Positions 1 to 8,900 of a stretch of 64,000 nucleotides of DNA are shown one piece after another. This DNA comes from Pararhizobium antarcticum (GTDB lineage Bacteria; Pseudomonadota; Alphaproteobacteria; Rhizobiales; Rhizobiaceae), in the NCBI RefSeq assembly GCF_001885585.1, contig NZ_LSRP01000013.1, positions 1 through 64,000 on the forward strand, given 5' to 3'. Within the stretch, counting starts at the first letter, position 1; the number at the start of each line of letters is the position of its first letter. The notes under the pieces were generated by a model, which saw nothing but the letters and a program-made list of their open reading frames with translations, did no database searches and was not told the DNA's origin. The translations under genes were made by a program, and so were the position numbers.

Positions 1-104
1 CTTCACCGGCCAGTCCTTGCTTCACCGGCCAGTCCTTGCTTCACCGGCCAGTCCTTGCTTCACCGGCCAGTCCTTGCTTCACCGGCCCGCCCTTGCTTCA
101 CCGG
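1..104. repeat. 19-bp tandem repeat, about 5.5 copies, open at left edge
   Basis: Four identical copies of CTTCACCGGCCAGTCCTTG are followed by a fifth copy with two changes (the middle reads CCGCCC instead of CAGTCC) and a partial sixth copy of nine bases. The array is cut by the window edge, so its true copy number is unknown. A 19-bp unit is not a multiple of three, so it would shift frame at each copy and is unlikely to be a coding repeat. There are no spacers, so it is not a CRISPR array. It lies 74 bp upstream of the rarD start. Confidence 0.95.
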
Positions 105-177
105 AATGAATTGGTGCATTCACGCCGCTTGGCGTAGGACCGCCCGAAATCGCAAAAGACAATTGGGATGAAGCAGC

Positions 178-1122
178 ATGGCTGAAGCAGACAAGACGAC
201 GGTGGTACCAACTGGTGATTCGCCACGGGGTTTCGCCTTTGCGCTGGCCGCCTATTTCCTTTGGGGCTTCCTGCCGTTCTTCATGAAGGCCGTCGCGCAT
301 ATTCCGGCGTCGGAAGTGGTGGCGCACCGCATCGTCTGGTCGGTGCCGCTTGCCGGCATCGTGCTGCTTATTTTGGGGCGCACGAGCGATATCAAGCGCG
401 CATTGCGGTCCCCGCGCACCATGATGATGGCAATGGTGACAGCCGTTCTGATCACCATCAACTGGGGCATTTATGTCTGGGCGATCGGTGCCGGGCGGGC
501 GCTGGAAACCGCCCTTGGCTATTACATCAATCCGCTGTTTTCGATCTTCCTCGGTGCCGTGCTCCTGAAGGAAAAACTCAATCCGGCGCAGATTGTTGCG
601 ATCGGACTGGCTGCGGTTGCCGTCGTCGTTCTCGCCTTCGATGCCGGTGGTCTGCCCTGGGTGTCGCTGGCCCTGGCCGTGTCCTGGGGTTTTTATGCGT
701 TCTTCCGCAAGACTTTGCCGGTTGGTCCCAACCAGGGCTTCTTTCTCGAGGTGCTGCTGCTCAGCGTTCCCGCCATCGGCTACATCGTCTATCTGGAAGC
801 GAGCGGGCAGGGGCATTTTGGCGATACCGGCATCGCCGATGTCCTCTGGCTTCTGGCCTGCGGTGTCGTCACCGCTGTCCCCCTGATGATCTATGCCAAT
901 GGTGCCAAGCTACTGCGGCTCTCGACCATCGGCATCATGCAATACATCGCGCCGACGATGATCTTCGTCATCGCTGTTTTCGTCTTCCACGAGCCCTTCG
1001 GTACATCGAAGCTCATCGCCTTCGTGTTGATCTGGGCGGCGCTTGCGGTCTATTCGACATCGATGATCCTGGAAAGCCGCGCCCGGCGCGCGGCCCTCAA
1101 CCTGGTCCCGCCGGCGGCGTAA
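178..1122 (+). CDS. rarD: EamA-family transporter RarD
   Basis: This 314-residue inner-membrane protein has about ten hydrophobic segments arranged as two EamA (DMT superfamily) repeats. The N-terminal pattern (AAYFLWGFLPFFMKAV, then ASEVVAHRIVWSVP) is typical of RarD, and the length fits the family (about 300). The substrate of RarD proteins is not firmly established; export of small metabolites is inferred from the superfamily. The ATG at 178 precedes the first membrane segment by about 20 residues. The gene converges on the LOG-family gene with only three bases between the stop codons, so each transcript must run into the other gene or end by another mechanism. Confidence 0.9.
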   Translation: MAEADKTTVVPTGDSPRGFAFALAAYFLWGFLPFFMKAVAHIPASEVVAHRIVWSVPLAGIVLLILGRTSDIKRALRSPRTMMMAMVTAVLITINWGIYVWAIGAGRALETALGYYINPLFSIFLGAVLLKEKLNPAQIVAIGLAAVAVVVLAFDAGGLPWVSLALAVSWGFYAFFRKTLPVGPNQGFFLEVLLLSVPAIGYIVYLEASGQGHFGDTGIADVLWLLACGVVTAVPLMIYANGAKLLRLSTIGIMQYIAPTMIFVIAVFVFHEPFGTSKLIAFVLIWAALAVYSTSMILESRARRAALNLVPPAA

Positions 1123-1125
1123 ATC

Positions 1126-1746
1126 TTACAGCCGTTTGATGATGCCGGCCTCGCCATCGCGGTCGACCTCGCCGGCCCAGTGGGCCATGATCGCCGGCAC
1201 GATCTCTTCGGGATCGTCGATGACGATCGGCTGGACAAGATGGGCCGTGTGGATGAAGCCGGCCTCTGACATGTGGCGGATCAGCTCCATCAGCGGATCC
1301 CAGAAGCCGTCAATATTCGCGAACACCATCGGTTTGCGGTGACGACCGAGCTGTGCCCAGGTCATGATCTCGATGATCTCTTCCAGGGTGCCGATGCCGC
1401 CGGGCAGCGTGACGAAGGCATCGGCGCGCTCGAACATCTTGTGCTTGCGCTCATGCATGTCGGGCGTGACGATCAGTTCGCTGAGTTGGCCCAGCGAATG
1501 CCGGGTGGCCTCCATATCCATGAGAAATTCTGGTATGATGCCCGTGACACGGCCGCCATGCGAGAGAACGCCGCTGGCGACGGCCCCCATGATGCCTTTT
1601 GTGCCGCCGCCATAGACAAGGCGCAGATGATGTTCGGCGATGGATTTGCCGAGCGTGCGCCCGGCATTCATGTAGGACGGATCGCGTCCGGGCTGGGAGC
1701 CACAATAGACGCAGATGGATCGAATCGGGACAGTTTTTTCGCTCAT
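1126..1746 (-). CDS. LOG-family (TIGR00730) Rossmann-fold protein
   Basis: The 206-residue product carries the LOG-family nucleotide-binding motif PGGIGTLEE and an upstream glycine-rich GGGTKGIMG. Family members are cytoplasmic phosphoribohydrolases that release free cytokinin-type bases or ribose 5-phosphate from nucleoside monophosphates. The start at 1746 (MSEKTVPIR) places the SICVYCGS strand at the usual distance from the N terminus; an ATG five codons upstream (1761) is also possible, and neither has a clear ribosome binding site. Longer readings to 1938 add residues unlike the family. In plant-associated bacteria such genes can matter for cytokinin release, but here that is only a possibility. 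Confidence 0.88.
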   Translation of the reverse strand: MSEKTVPIRSICVYCGSQPGRDPSYMNAGRTLGKSIAEHHLRLVYGGGTKGIMGAVASGVLSHGGRVTGIIPEFLMDMEATRHSLGQLSELIVTPDMHERKHKMFERADAFVTLPGGIGTLEEIIEIMTWAQLGRHRKPMVFANIDGFWDPLMELIRHMSEAGFIHTAHLVQPIVIDDPEEIVPAIMAHWAGEVDRDGEAGIIKRL

Positions 1747-2009
1747 GGCCGGAAAAGACATGGCACCGCAGCGGGCGTCAAGAAAAATGAGGGAAAAAGA
1801 ACCCGGCCTGGACCGCTCAACATGTGAGAATGCTTGTGAAAAGCACAGGAAATCGTTAGCAATTTCAGAGATGAACAGAAAAAGGGGCGCCTTGGCCTGC
1901 CGCCTGCCCAAGAAGCGGACGGAGCGTTTGGTGTCCATGCAGGGGAAGGGCTTCCTGCCGGCGGTGCTCGAGCGATCGCCGGGAGCTTCGGGTCCGTTTG
2001 GAGATGTGC

Positions 2010-4133
2010 ATGCTGAAGAACAAGGCCGGCTGGGTGGCCCTTATCGTCCTGGCGATTGCGACCGTGTTGATGGTCTTCTTTGTCATGCCCAATCTCAGCG
2101 GCATCAAGGACACGCCGGTGGCCGGAACGCCTGATGTCACCGATGCGAAGCCGGCCGACACGGCAGCTGCGGACGCCAAGGGCGCGCGCCCCTCGGCAAC
2201 GGCGGAAACTGCCGAAATGCCGGCCGACCCGTCCGTTCAACCGGCAACGGATGCAAAACCTGCCGAAACCGCTGCGGTCGATCCGACTGTAGGCTGGGCC
2301 GTTCCTGGCTTTGACGTGCTGCGCGTCGAGCCGGATGGTTCAACCGTCATTGCCGGCAGCGCCCAACCGGGAACCAAGCTCGACATCATGAATGGCGACA
2401 CGGTGATCGCGAGCACCGAGGTTGGCCAGAGCGGCGATTTTGCCGCCGTTTTCGACAAGCCGCTTTCGGCCGGTGACTATCAGCTGACGCTGCGCAGCGT
2501 CGGCGATGGTGGCGCGTCGAAGTCGTCCGAAGAGGTCGCAACCGTTTCGATCCCGAAGGATGCCTCGGGCGAACTTTTAGCGATGGTGTCAAAACCGGGC
2601 GAAGCCAGCCGGATCCTGACCACGCCGGAGTCAATGGTGGCCGCCAGTGCGCAGGCAGGGGGCGATGCGCAACCGGCAGGCACGACAGCCACGGAGACGG
2701 CAGGCGCGACCGCCTCGTCCGATGCTGATCCGGCCAGCATGGCACAGACCGCGCCTGCAAGCGATACAACTGCCGCTGATGCAGCTGCCGCGGATACGAC
2801 GGCCGCTGCAACCGATGGCGCCAACGGGCAAGCGGCGAAGGCTGCTGCTGACGCAACTCCGTCCGAGGCCATTGTTGCCTCTCCCGCTGAGGCCACAACC
2901 GCGACCGCTTCCGATACTGCTGCGGCAACAACGCCTGCTGCCACGACAATGGCGGGCAAGGCCGAGGTTGCTGTCTCCGCGGTCGAAATCGAAGGCCGCA
3001 AGGTTTTCGTGGCCGGCAGGGCAAAGCCGGGCGCGCTCGTGCGTATCTATGCCGACGATATTCTGGTCGGCGAGATGAAGGCGGATGAGCAGGGACGCTT
3101 CGTCGTCGATGGCACGCTCGATCTTGCTGTCGGCAAACATACGATCCGCGCCGACATGCTCTCGGCCGACGGCAGCAAGGTCGATGTCCGGGCGTCCGTA
3201 CCCTTTGATCGCCCGGAAGGCGAGCAGGTTGCCGCTGTCGCGCAATCCGGTGCCGCGGGCACGATGGCAGCCTTCGACGGCGGCAGCTTCGACGGCCTGC
3301 GGCTGGAGGCAGGCAAGGCGCTCTCGCTGCTCAAGGGCCTGTTTGAAGGGGGCAAGGTGCCGAGTGCAGAACAGCTCGCGGCGGCCCGCTCGGCAACCGA
3401 GATTGCGCTGAACTCGCTGGCCGACTTCAAGGTTGCCGGCACGCTGGACGAAACCATTGCCGATATGGCGACCAGAACCTCGGCCGCTGCAGCGGAAGCC
3501 CTTGTCATGCTTAAGGCTGTGCCGCAGGACGCCGCCAGCGTTTCGGCCGCGCTTGGCAAGATCGAAACCGCCGTGGGTTCGGCGCTGATGCCGCGTACCG
3601 ATGGAACCGGCGCGGCTGCAGACAGCAATGCTGCAACAGCCGCTTCTCCGGCGCAGGATACCGCCACGCAAACGCCTGCCGACAGCGCCACCCAACCGCC
3701 CACGACGGAGGCCGCGCAGACGACGCAGCCAGCCGCCGGGACGGACACGGCAGCCGGCGGCCAGGCGGTCGAAGGCCCGGCTGTTGAAGGTCAGACTGTT
3801 GAAGGTCAGGCCACCGACGGTGCAGCATCCTCGACCACGACAACAACGGCCAGCGGCGGCCAGTCCGCCTCGGAGCCCGAAACGGTCGAGCAGGCGCCGC
3901 TTCAGCAGAGCAAGACATCGGTGATCATCCGCCGCGGCGATACGTTGTGGCAGATCTCGCGCCGGGTCTATGGTGCGGGCGTGCGCTACACGACGATCTA
4001 TCTCGCCAACGAGGATCAGATCACCGATCCCAACCGCATCCTGCCGGGGCAGGTGTTCGGCGTGCCGGACCAGGCCATGTCGGAGCAGGAATCCGAAGTT
4101 GTGCACCGCAAGCATCTGCAGCAGGCACCCTGA
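2010..4133 (+). CDS. Large Ala/Thr-rich envelope protein with C-terminal LysM domain
   Basis: The 707-residue product has an N-terminal membrane anchor (about residues 7-27), then Ala/Thr/Asp/Pro-rich low-complexity stretches alternating with two Ig-like or carboxypeptidase-regulatory-like modules (each containing G-x-AxPG and a GDF or GRF strand). It ends in a LysM module (RRGDTLWQISRRVYG, then ITDPNRILPGQVF) that should bind peptidoglycan. Near residues 590-605 the short repeat VEGP/VEGQ/VEGQ occurs. The ATG at 2010 has GGAG six bases upstream; the ATG at 2004 lies in the same frame. Related LysM proteins are conserved in Rhizobiales but their function is not settled. A role as a periplasmic wall-associated scaffold is inference. 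Confidence 0.85.
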   Translation: MLKNKAGWVALIVLAIATVLMVFFVMPNLSGIKDTPVAGTPDVTDAKPADTAAADAKGARPSATAETAEMPADPSVQPATDAKPAETAAVDPTVGWAVPGFDVLRVEPDGSTVIAGSAQPGTKLDIMNGDTVIASTEVGQSGDFAAVFDKPLSAGDYQLTLRSVGDGGASKSSEEVATVSIPKDASGELLAMVSKPGEASRILTTPESMVAASAQAGGDAQPAGTTATETAGATASSDADPASMAQTAPASDTTAADAAAADTTAAATDGANGQAAKAAADATPSEAIVASPAEATTATASDTAAATTPAATTMAGKAEVAVSAVEIEGRKVFVAGRAKPGALVRIYADDILVGEMKADEQGRFVVDGTLDLAVGKHTIRADMLSADGSKVDVRASVPFDRPEGEQVAAVAQSGAAGTMAAFDGGSFDGLRLEAGKALSLLKGLFEGGKVPSAEQLAAARSATEIALNSLADFKVAGTLDETIADMATRTSAAAAEALVMLKAVPQDAASVSAALGKIETAVGSALMPRTDGTGAAADSNAATAASPAQDTATQTPADSATQPPTTEAAQTTQPAAGTDTAAGGQAVEGPAVEGQTVEGQATDGAASSTTTTTASGGQSASEPETVEQAPLQQSKTSVIIRRGDTLWQISRRVYGAGVRYTTIYLANEDQITDPNRILPGQVFGVPDQAMSEQESEVVHRKHLQQAP

Positions 4134-4194
4134 TGCGGTTTTCAGGGTCCGCTCCATTGCGGTGAGCGCGTGAAAAACCTATTTGAGACAGGAG

Positions 4195-4222
4195 GCGGCG
4201 TCTTACCCAAGGCGCCGCTTTT
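4195..4222 (+). terminator. Rho-independent terminator after the LysM gene
   Basis: GCGGCG at 4195-4200 pairs with CGCCGC at 4213-4218 and is followed directly by TTTT. It lies 62 bp past the LysM gene stop and just before the Atm1-type gene. Confidence 0.65.
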
Positions 4223-4250
4223 CATTGAAGACCTGCAAAGGTGACGCACC

Positions 4251-6137
4251 GTGGCTCCACAGAAAAAAACAGTATCCGCCGACGCCGGCAATCCGATGCG
4301 GACCATCGTCAATCTCTGGCCCTATATGTGGCCGAGCGATCGCGCCGATCTGAAAATGCGGGTCGTCTGGGCGACCGTCATCCTGCTCGTTGCCAAGATC
4401 GTGCTGCTTTTGGTTCCCTACTTCTTCAAATGGGCGACGGACGCGCTGAACGGTCGAACGGATCTTGTCGGCGTGCTGCCCGTGGTCTTCACCGGTGCCG
4501 TCATGCTTGTCCTCGCCTATAATCTGGCGCGGTTGCTGCAGGCTGGGCTCAATCAGCTGCGTGATGCGCTGTTTGCCAGCGTCGGCCAGCATGCCGTGCG
4601 CCAGCTCGCCTACCGTACCTTCGTGCATATGCACCAGCTGTCGCTGCGCTTTCACCTGGAGCGACGCACCGGCGGCCTGTCGCGCATCATCGAACGCGGC
4701 ACCAAGGGCATCGAAACCATCGTTCGCTTCACCATCCTCAACACCGTGCCGACACTGATCGAGTTCCTGCTGACGGCGATCATCTTCTGGTGGGGCTACG
4801 GCTTCAGCTATCTTTTGGTCACCGCCGTCACGGTGGTGGTCTATATCTGGTTCACGGTGAAGGCCAGCGACTGGCGCATCGGCATCCGCCGCTCGATGAA
4901 TGACAGCGATACCGAGGCCAATACCAAGGCGATCGATTCGCTCCTGAATTTCGAGACCGTCAAATATTTCGGCAATGAGGACATGGAAGCGCAGCGCTTC
5001 GACCAGTCGATGGCGCGCTACGAGCGTTCGGCGACGCAGGTCTGGACATCGCTGGGCTGGCTCAACTTCGGCCAGGCGGTGATCTTCGGCGCAGGCACGG
5101 CCGTGATGATGGTCATGTCCGCACTGGCCGTGCAGCGCGGCGAGCAGACGCTGGGCGACTTCGTCTTCATCAACGCCATGTTGATGCAGCTATCCATCCC
5201 GCTGAACTTCATCGGCTTCGTCTATCGTGAAATCCGCCAGGGTCTCACCGATATCGAGCAGATGTTCGACCTGCTGGAGGTCGAGGCGGAGGTCAACGAC
5301 AGTCCGGATGCGCGCGAACTGCTCATCGACAAGGGTGCGATCGTCTTCAAGGACGTGCATTTTGCCTATGATCCGGCCCGGCCGATCCTCAAGGGCATTT
5401 CCTTCGAGGTTCCCGCCGGCAAGACCGTGGCCGTCGTCGGCCCCTCCGGTGCCGGCAAATCAACGCTGTCGCGGCTGCTCTACCGGTTTTACGATGTGCA
5501 AAGCGGCACCATCACCATTGATGGGCAGGATGTGCGCGACGTGAAGCAGAAGAGCCTGCGCGCTGTTATCGGCATGGTGCCGCAGGATACCGTTTTGTTC
5601 AACGACACGATTGCCTACAACATCCGCTACGGCCGCCCGTCGGCCAGCGAAGAGGAGGTGGTTGCCGCTGCGGACATCGCCCAGATCGGCAGCTTCATCA
5701 AGAGCCTGCCCGAAGGTTACAAGGCGATGGTTGGCGAGCGCGGCCTGAAACTGTCCGGTGGCGAAAAACAGCGTGTGGCGATCGCCCGCACGGTTTTGAA
5801 AAGCCCGCCGATCCTGATCCTCGACGAGGCGACCTCGGCGCTCGATACCCGCACCGAGCAGGAAATCCAGGCGGCACTCGATATCGTCTCGCAGAACCGC
5901 ACGACGCTGGTCATTGCCCACCGGCTGTCGACCGTCATTCATGCCGACGAGATCATCGTCCTGAAGGATGGCGGCATCGCCGAGCGCGGTACGCATGGGG
6001 AACTTATCGATAGCAACGGGCTTTATGCATCCATGTGGAACCGCCAGCGCGAAGCAACGCAGGCCGAGGAACAGTTGAAAAAAGTGCGCGAAAGCGACGA
6101 TCTTGGCGTCGTCGTGCGGGGGGCGACGGCGATATGA
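4251..6137 (+). CDS. Atm1/HMT1-type ABC exporter (fused membrane and ATPase domains)
   Basis: This 628-residue half-transporter has an N-terminal six-helix ABC membrane domain (about residues 30-320) and a C-terminal ATPase. The ATPase shows Walker [10 protein letters not shown], the Q-loop MVPQDT, the signature LSGGEKQR, Walker B ILILDEATSALD and the H-loop AHRLST. Sequences such as NDSDTEANTKAIDSLLNFETVKYFG are typical of the Atm1/HMT1 group, which exports glutathione-linked compounds, including metal conjugates, from the cytoplasm as a homodimer. The start is a GTG at 4251 with AAAGGTG upstream; the next in-frame ATG would remove 18 residues. The exact substrate is unknown. Confidence 0.9.
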   Translation: MAPQKKTVSADAGNPMRTIVNLWPYMWPSDRADLKMRVVWATVILLVAKIVLLLVPYFFKWATDALNGRTDLVGVLPVVFTGAVMLVLAYNLARLLQAGLNQLRDALFASVGQHAVRQLAYRTFVHMHQLSLRFHLERRTGGLSRIIERGTKGIETIVRFTILNTVPTLIEFLLTAIIFWWGYGFSYLLVTAVTVVVYIWFTVKASDWRIGIRRSMNDSDTEANTKAIDSLLNFETVKYFGNEDMEAQRFDQSMARYERSATQVWTSLGWLNFGQAVIFGAGTAVMMVMSALAVQRGEQTLGDFVFINAMLMQLSIPLNFIGFVYREIRQGLTDIEQMFDLLEVEAEVNDSPDARELLIDKGAIVFKDVHFAYDPARPILKGISFEVPAGKTVAVVGPSGAGKSTLSRLLYRFYDVQSGTITIDGQDVRDVKQKSLRAVIGMVPQDTVLFNDTIAYNIRYGRPSASEEEVVAAADIAQIGSFIKSLPEGYKAMVGERGLKLSGGEKQRVAIARTVLKSPPILILDEATSALDTRTEQEIQAALDIVSQNRTTLVIAHRLSTVIHADEIIVLKDGGIAERGTHGELIDSNGLYASMWNRQREATQAEEQLKKVRESDDLGVVVRGATAI

Positions 6138-6290
6138 TGGCTGGGCCAACCGCCAAAGGCAGCAGCGTTGGACACGGACCCCACGCTTCGTTGCCCTGCC
6201 TTATCCCTTCCGACGACCTGCTGGCTATTGGCTATTGGGCCGCTTCGCTGTAGGCCTTCTGCAACGTTCGATAACTGGAGACTGCCATTC

Positions 6291-6989
6291 ATGAGCTTGA
6301 TCACGACGATACGCAACACGCTGGTTCCTGTGCATAAGGAAGGATATCCCTTCATCGCCGGTTTCTTCGTTGTTTCGCTTGTTCTCGGCTTTCTCTGGGA
6401 GCCGTTGATGTGGATCGGCTTTATCCTGACCGTCTGGTGCGCCTATTTCTTCCGTGATCCGGTCCGCCTGACACCGCTGGATGACGATCTGGTGATCAGC
6501 CCGGCCGATGGCCGCGTCTCCTCGATCGCGCTGGTTTCGCCGCCAGACGAGCTTGGTCTGGGAAGCGAGCCAATGCTGCGCATTACCGTGTTCATGAATG
6601 TTTTCAATTGCCATGTGAACCGTGCGCCGATGCGCGGCACGATCCGTCGTATCGCCTATCGCGCCGGCAAGTTTGTCAATGCAGAGCTGGACAAGGCGAG
6701 CCACGAGAACGAACGCAACGGCCTGGTGATCGAGACGGAACGCGGCGCAATCGGCGCGGTGCAGATTGCCGGTCTCGTCGCACGCCGGATTGTTTGCTGG
6801 TCCGCAGAATCGGATACACTGCAGGCGGGTGAACGTTTTGGCCTCATTCGCTTCGGTTCGCGTCTGGACGTGTTCCTGCCGGAGGGCGCGCAGCCGCGTG
6901 TCAGCCTTGGCCAGACGGCGATTGCCGGTGAAACGGTGCTGGCGGAGTTCGGCTCTTCCAAGGGCCCGGTCATCAGCCGCCGAGGCTGA
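6291..6989 (+). CDS. psd: Phosphatidylserine decarboxylase proenzyme
   Basis: The enzyme decarboxylates phosphatidylserine to phosphatidylethanolamine at the inner membrane. The 232-residue product is the short form of Psd. It shows the [13 protein letters not shown] block and the self-cleavage site FGSSKG, where the G221-S222 bond is expected to break so that Ser222 becomes the pyruvoyl group of the alpha chain. Hydrophobic segments near residues 20-55 anchor it. The ATG at 6291 was chosen because upstream residues in the frame do not resemble the family. It lies 33 bp before pssA, whose product supplies its substrate, so the two form one pathway operon. Confidence 0.93.
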   Translation: MSLITTIRNTLVPVHKEGYPFIAGFFVVSLVLGFLWEPLMWIGFILTVWCAYFFRDPVRLTPLDDDLVISPADGRVSSIALVSPPDELGLGSEPMLRITVFMNVFNCHVNRAPMRGTIRRIAYRAGKFVNAELDKASHENERNGLVIETERGAIGAVQIAGLVARRIVCWSAESDTLQAGERFGLIRFGSRLDVFLPEGAQPRVSLGQTAIAGETVLAEFGSSKGPVISRRG

Positions 6990-7022
6990 TGATGGCTCAC
7001 GATCCAGGAACAGGAGCGACGC

Positions 7023-7874
7023 ATGGAAACCCCCTTTCCACCCTTTGAACCGAATGGACCGAACGATGAGGCCCGCGGCCCGCGCCTGCGCGAGATCCCG
7101 CTGCGGCTGATCATCCCCAACCTGATCACCGTTCTCGCCATCTGCGCCGGTCTATCGGGCGTGCGGCTTGCCTTTGAAGGTCGCTTCGAACTGGCGGTTG
7201 CCATGGTGCTGGTCGCTGCCTTCCTGGATGGTATCGACGGGCGCGTGGCGCGGCTGATGAAGGCCACCTCAAAGTTTGGCGCGCAGATGGACAGTCTTGC
7301 CGACATCGTCAATTTCGGTGTCGCCCCGGCCCTGGTTCTCTATGCTTTCGTTCTGGACCAGGCACGCTCGCTCGGCTGGATCGCTGCCCTCATCTACGTC
7401 ATTGCAGCCGGTCTCCGGCTTGCCCGTTTCAACGTCATGTCCGAGCGCGAAGTGAAAACCACCTGGCAGTCGGAATATTTCGTTGGCGTGCCGGCGCCCG
7501 CCGGCGCCATGCTGGTTTTGCTGCCGATGTATCTTGGCCTGCTCGGGATCGTGCCGGACCAGACGATGGGCATTCTGTCTGCAGCCTATACCGTCCTGAT
7601 CGCTTTCCTTCTGGTCAGCCGCCTGCCGGTCTGGTCGGGCAAGTCCGAAAACCGCGTTCGCCGCGATCTTGTCCTGCCGATCATCCTGTTCGTCGTGCTC
7701 TATGTCGCAACGCTGATGAGCTTCACCTGGGAAACCATGGTGCTGACGGCCGTCGGTTACCTGATCACGCTGCCCTTCGGCGCCCGCAAATGGCAGAAGA
7801 AATATGGCAACTGGCCGATGCATCCGGACAGTGCGGCGAGCGGCGAGGATGGATTGCCGGGCGACCGTCTCTAG
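7023..7874 (+). CDS. pssA: CDP-diacylglycerol-serine O-phosphatidyltransferase
   Basis: PssA condenses CDP-diacylglycerol with serine to give phosphatidylserine, which the upstream Psd decarboxylates. The 283-residue integral membrane protein has the CDP-alcohol phosphotransferase signature DG-x2-AR-x8-G-x3-D-x3-D, seen as DGIDGRVAR followed by GAQMDSLAD at about residues 68-95. Around eight hydrophobic segments follow. An N-terminal extension rich in Pro and Asn precedes the first helix. It is the type II (integral membrane) class usual in rhizobia. Confidence 0.94.
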   Translation: METPFPPFEPNGPNDEARGPRLREIPLRLIIPNLITVLAICAGLSGVRLAFEGRFELAVAMVLVAAFLDGIDGRVARLMKATSKFGAQMDSLADIVNFGVAPALVLYAFVLDQARSLGWIAALIYVIAAGLRLARFNVMSEREVKTTWQSEYFVGVPAPAGAMLVLLPMYLGLLGIVPDQTMGILSAAYTVLIAFLLVSRLPVWSGKSENRVRRDLVLPIILFVVLYVATLMSFTWETMVLTAVGYLITLPFGARKWQKKYGNWPMHPDSAASGEDGLPGDRL

Positions 7875-7917
7875 CCGGACTGGCCTTTCCCTCGGCGCGA
7901 ATGACCGTTTCTGCGGT

Positions 7918-8238
7918 TCAAGGCAATGGTTGTGAAGTATCGGTCGCTGCGGGCTTGGCATCGCCTGGGCGGATACCCTGGATCGCAAAGCGGTGAACGG
8001 GGAGGGCGTAGGGCGCCGTCTCCGGAACGCTGGCGCCCATGTAGCGAACAAGCGCAATCGACAGCGCCTTGGGCTCAACAATCCCGCGTTGAAACAGCTT
8101 GATGATCAGCTTGGTCGCGACATTGCATTCCCGTGGCTTTTGACGAGACGCACACCAATACCCTGTGGCGATCAGCACCCCCTGAAGCATATTCAGGTCG
8201 CGGCTGGTGAGATAATGGTATGGAGATGTGGAAGACAT
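7918..8238 (-). CDS. Hypothetical protein, 106 residues
   Basis: I do not recognise a named family. The start at 8238 (MSSTSPYHYLTSRDL) is supported by GGAGGAC immediately upstream; a longer reading to 8280 would bury this ribosome binding site. The protein begins with a Tyr/Leu-rich helix (LTSRDLNMLQGVLIATGYW), carries two Cys, and has a basic middle (ATKLIIKLFQRG) and a Pro/Thr-rich C terminus. There is no signal peptide or membrane segment. The helical, basic character and a size near 100 suggest a small regulatory or nucleic-acid-associated protein, but that is only a guess. It is divergent from the small membrane peptide at 8498. Confidence 0.6.
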   Translation of the reverse strand: MSSTSPYHYLTSRDLNMLQGVLIATGYWCASRQKPRECNVATKLIIKLFQRGIVEPKALSIALVRYMGASVPETAPYALPVHRFAIQGIRPGDAKPAATDTSQPLP

Positions 8239-8461
8239 GATGTCCTCCTTCGGTTGGGGCGAAGGTATGGAGGCCCTCAATCAGCAGCGCCCTTTTTCAA
8301 GGCTGCCGAAGGTCTGACAATGCGCTCTAGAGCATGCATACACAAGGCCCTTCTTAACAAGGCGCAACCATGTCGATATTGGATATTGCGCTTGCTATTT
8401 CCTGTTGAAGGCCACATAGCTTGCCCTTCGGCAGCATTTTGTGCGGGCACTGCCGCTTAAG

Positions 8462-8473
8462 GGGGTATACCCC
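8462..8473. promoter_or_regulatory. Perfect 12-bp palindrome GGGGTATACCCC upstream of small peptide gene
   Basis: The self-complementary GGGGTATACCCC ends 24 bp before the ATG of the 32-codon gene at 8498. A G-tract and C-tract around an AT core is the form bound by some CsoR/FrmR-type repressors, so an operator is possible, but no matching regulator gene lies in this window. Confidence 0.4.
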
Positions 8474-8497
8474 TAGCCTCAATTGAAGGAGGGCTTT

Positions 8498-8596
8498 ATG
8501 TCTTCCACCTTCGTCGCCAATCGAATTGCGCTCTTCCTCATCAGTTCGTCCGTGGTCCTCGCGATGTTTTTCATCGCAGCCATCACTTTCGCCTAG
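8498..8596 (+). CDS. 32-residue single-pass membrane peptide
   Basis: An ATG at 8498 is preceded by GAAGGAGGG with a 5-base gap, one of the strongest ribosome binding sites in the window. The 32 codons encode MSSTFVANRIALFLIS followed by a run of Val, Leu, Ala, Met and Phe to the TAG at 8594. Residues 9-31 form one hydrophobic helix with a single Arg before it, giving a short cytoplasmic N terminus by the positive-inside rule. The ORF is too short for ordinary gene calling. Function is unknown; a small inner-membrane regulator of a larger protein is the usual role of such peptides. It is 26 bp upstream of the DUF1488 gene and probably cotranscribed. Confidence 0.55.
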   Translation: MSSTFVANRIALFLISSSVVLAMFFIAAITFA

Positions 8597-8622
8597 CCGA
8601 TGCCAGAAATTGAGGATCGTGC

Positions 8623-8886
8623 ATGACGGTATCCTTTCCAAATGCGGCCAGAAGTTATGATGAAACCAAGCAGCGGATCCGCTTCCTTGGGCATGACGGC
8701 ATGTTTGAAGTTAAATTCTTCCTGAACATCGAAGCGCTGGGTCTCGATCGGCCCGTTCGGGATCTGTCCGAAGCCGATTACCTGAAAGCTTTCGACGCCA
8801 TGAGGGCAAAGATCCTCAAGGTCGCGGAACGGCTTTACAAGTCCCGAGGCGGAAATGCCGTCAATCTGGAAAGCAGTGATTTCTGA
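8623..8886 (+). CDS. DUF1488 family protein
   Basis: The 87-residue product (MTVSFPNAARSYDE start; VKFFLNIEAL, then ADYLKAFDAMRAKI) matches the DUF1488 pattern: a small alpha/beta protein common in Rhizobiales, without signal peptide or membrane segment and of unknown function. It follows the 32-codon membrane peptide gene by 26 bp and converges on the SDR gene with 14 bp between stops. Confidence 0.8.
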   Translation: MTVSFPNAARSYDETKQRIRFLGHDGMFEVKFFLNIEALGLDRPVRDLSEADYLKAFDAMRAKILKVAERLYKSRGGNAVNLESSDF

Positions 8887-8900
8887 GCCGAACCGGTTGC

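Noticed and set aside
1-104. Possible CRISPR array
   Set aside because: Repeat units are contiguous with no spacers.
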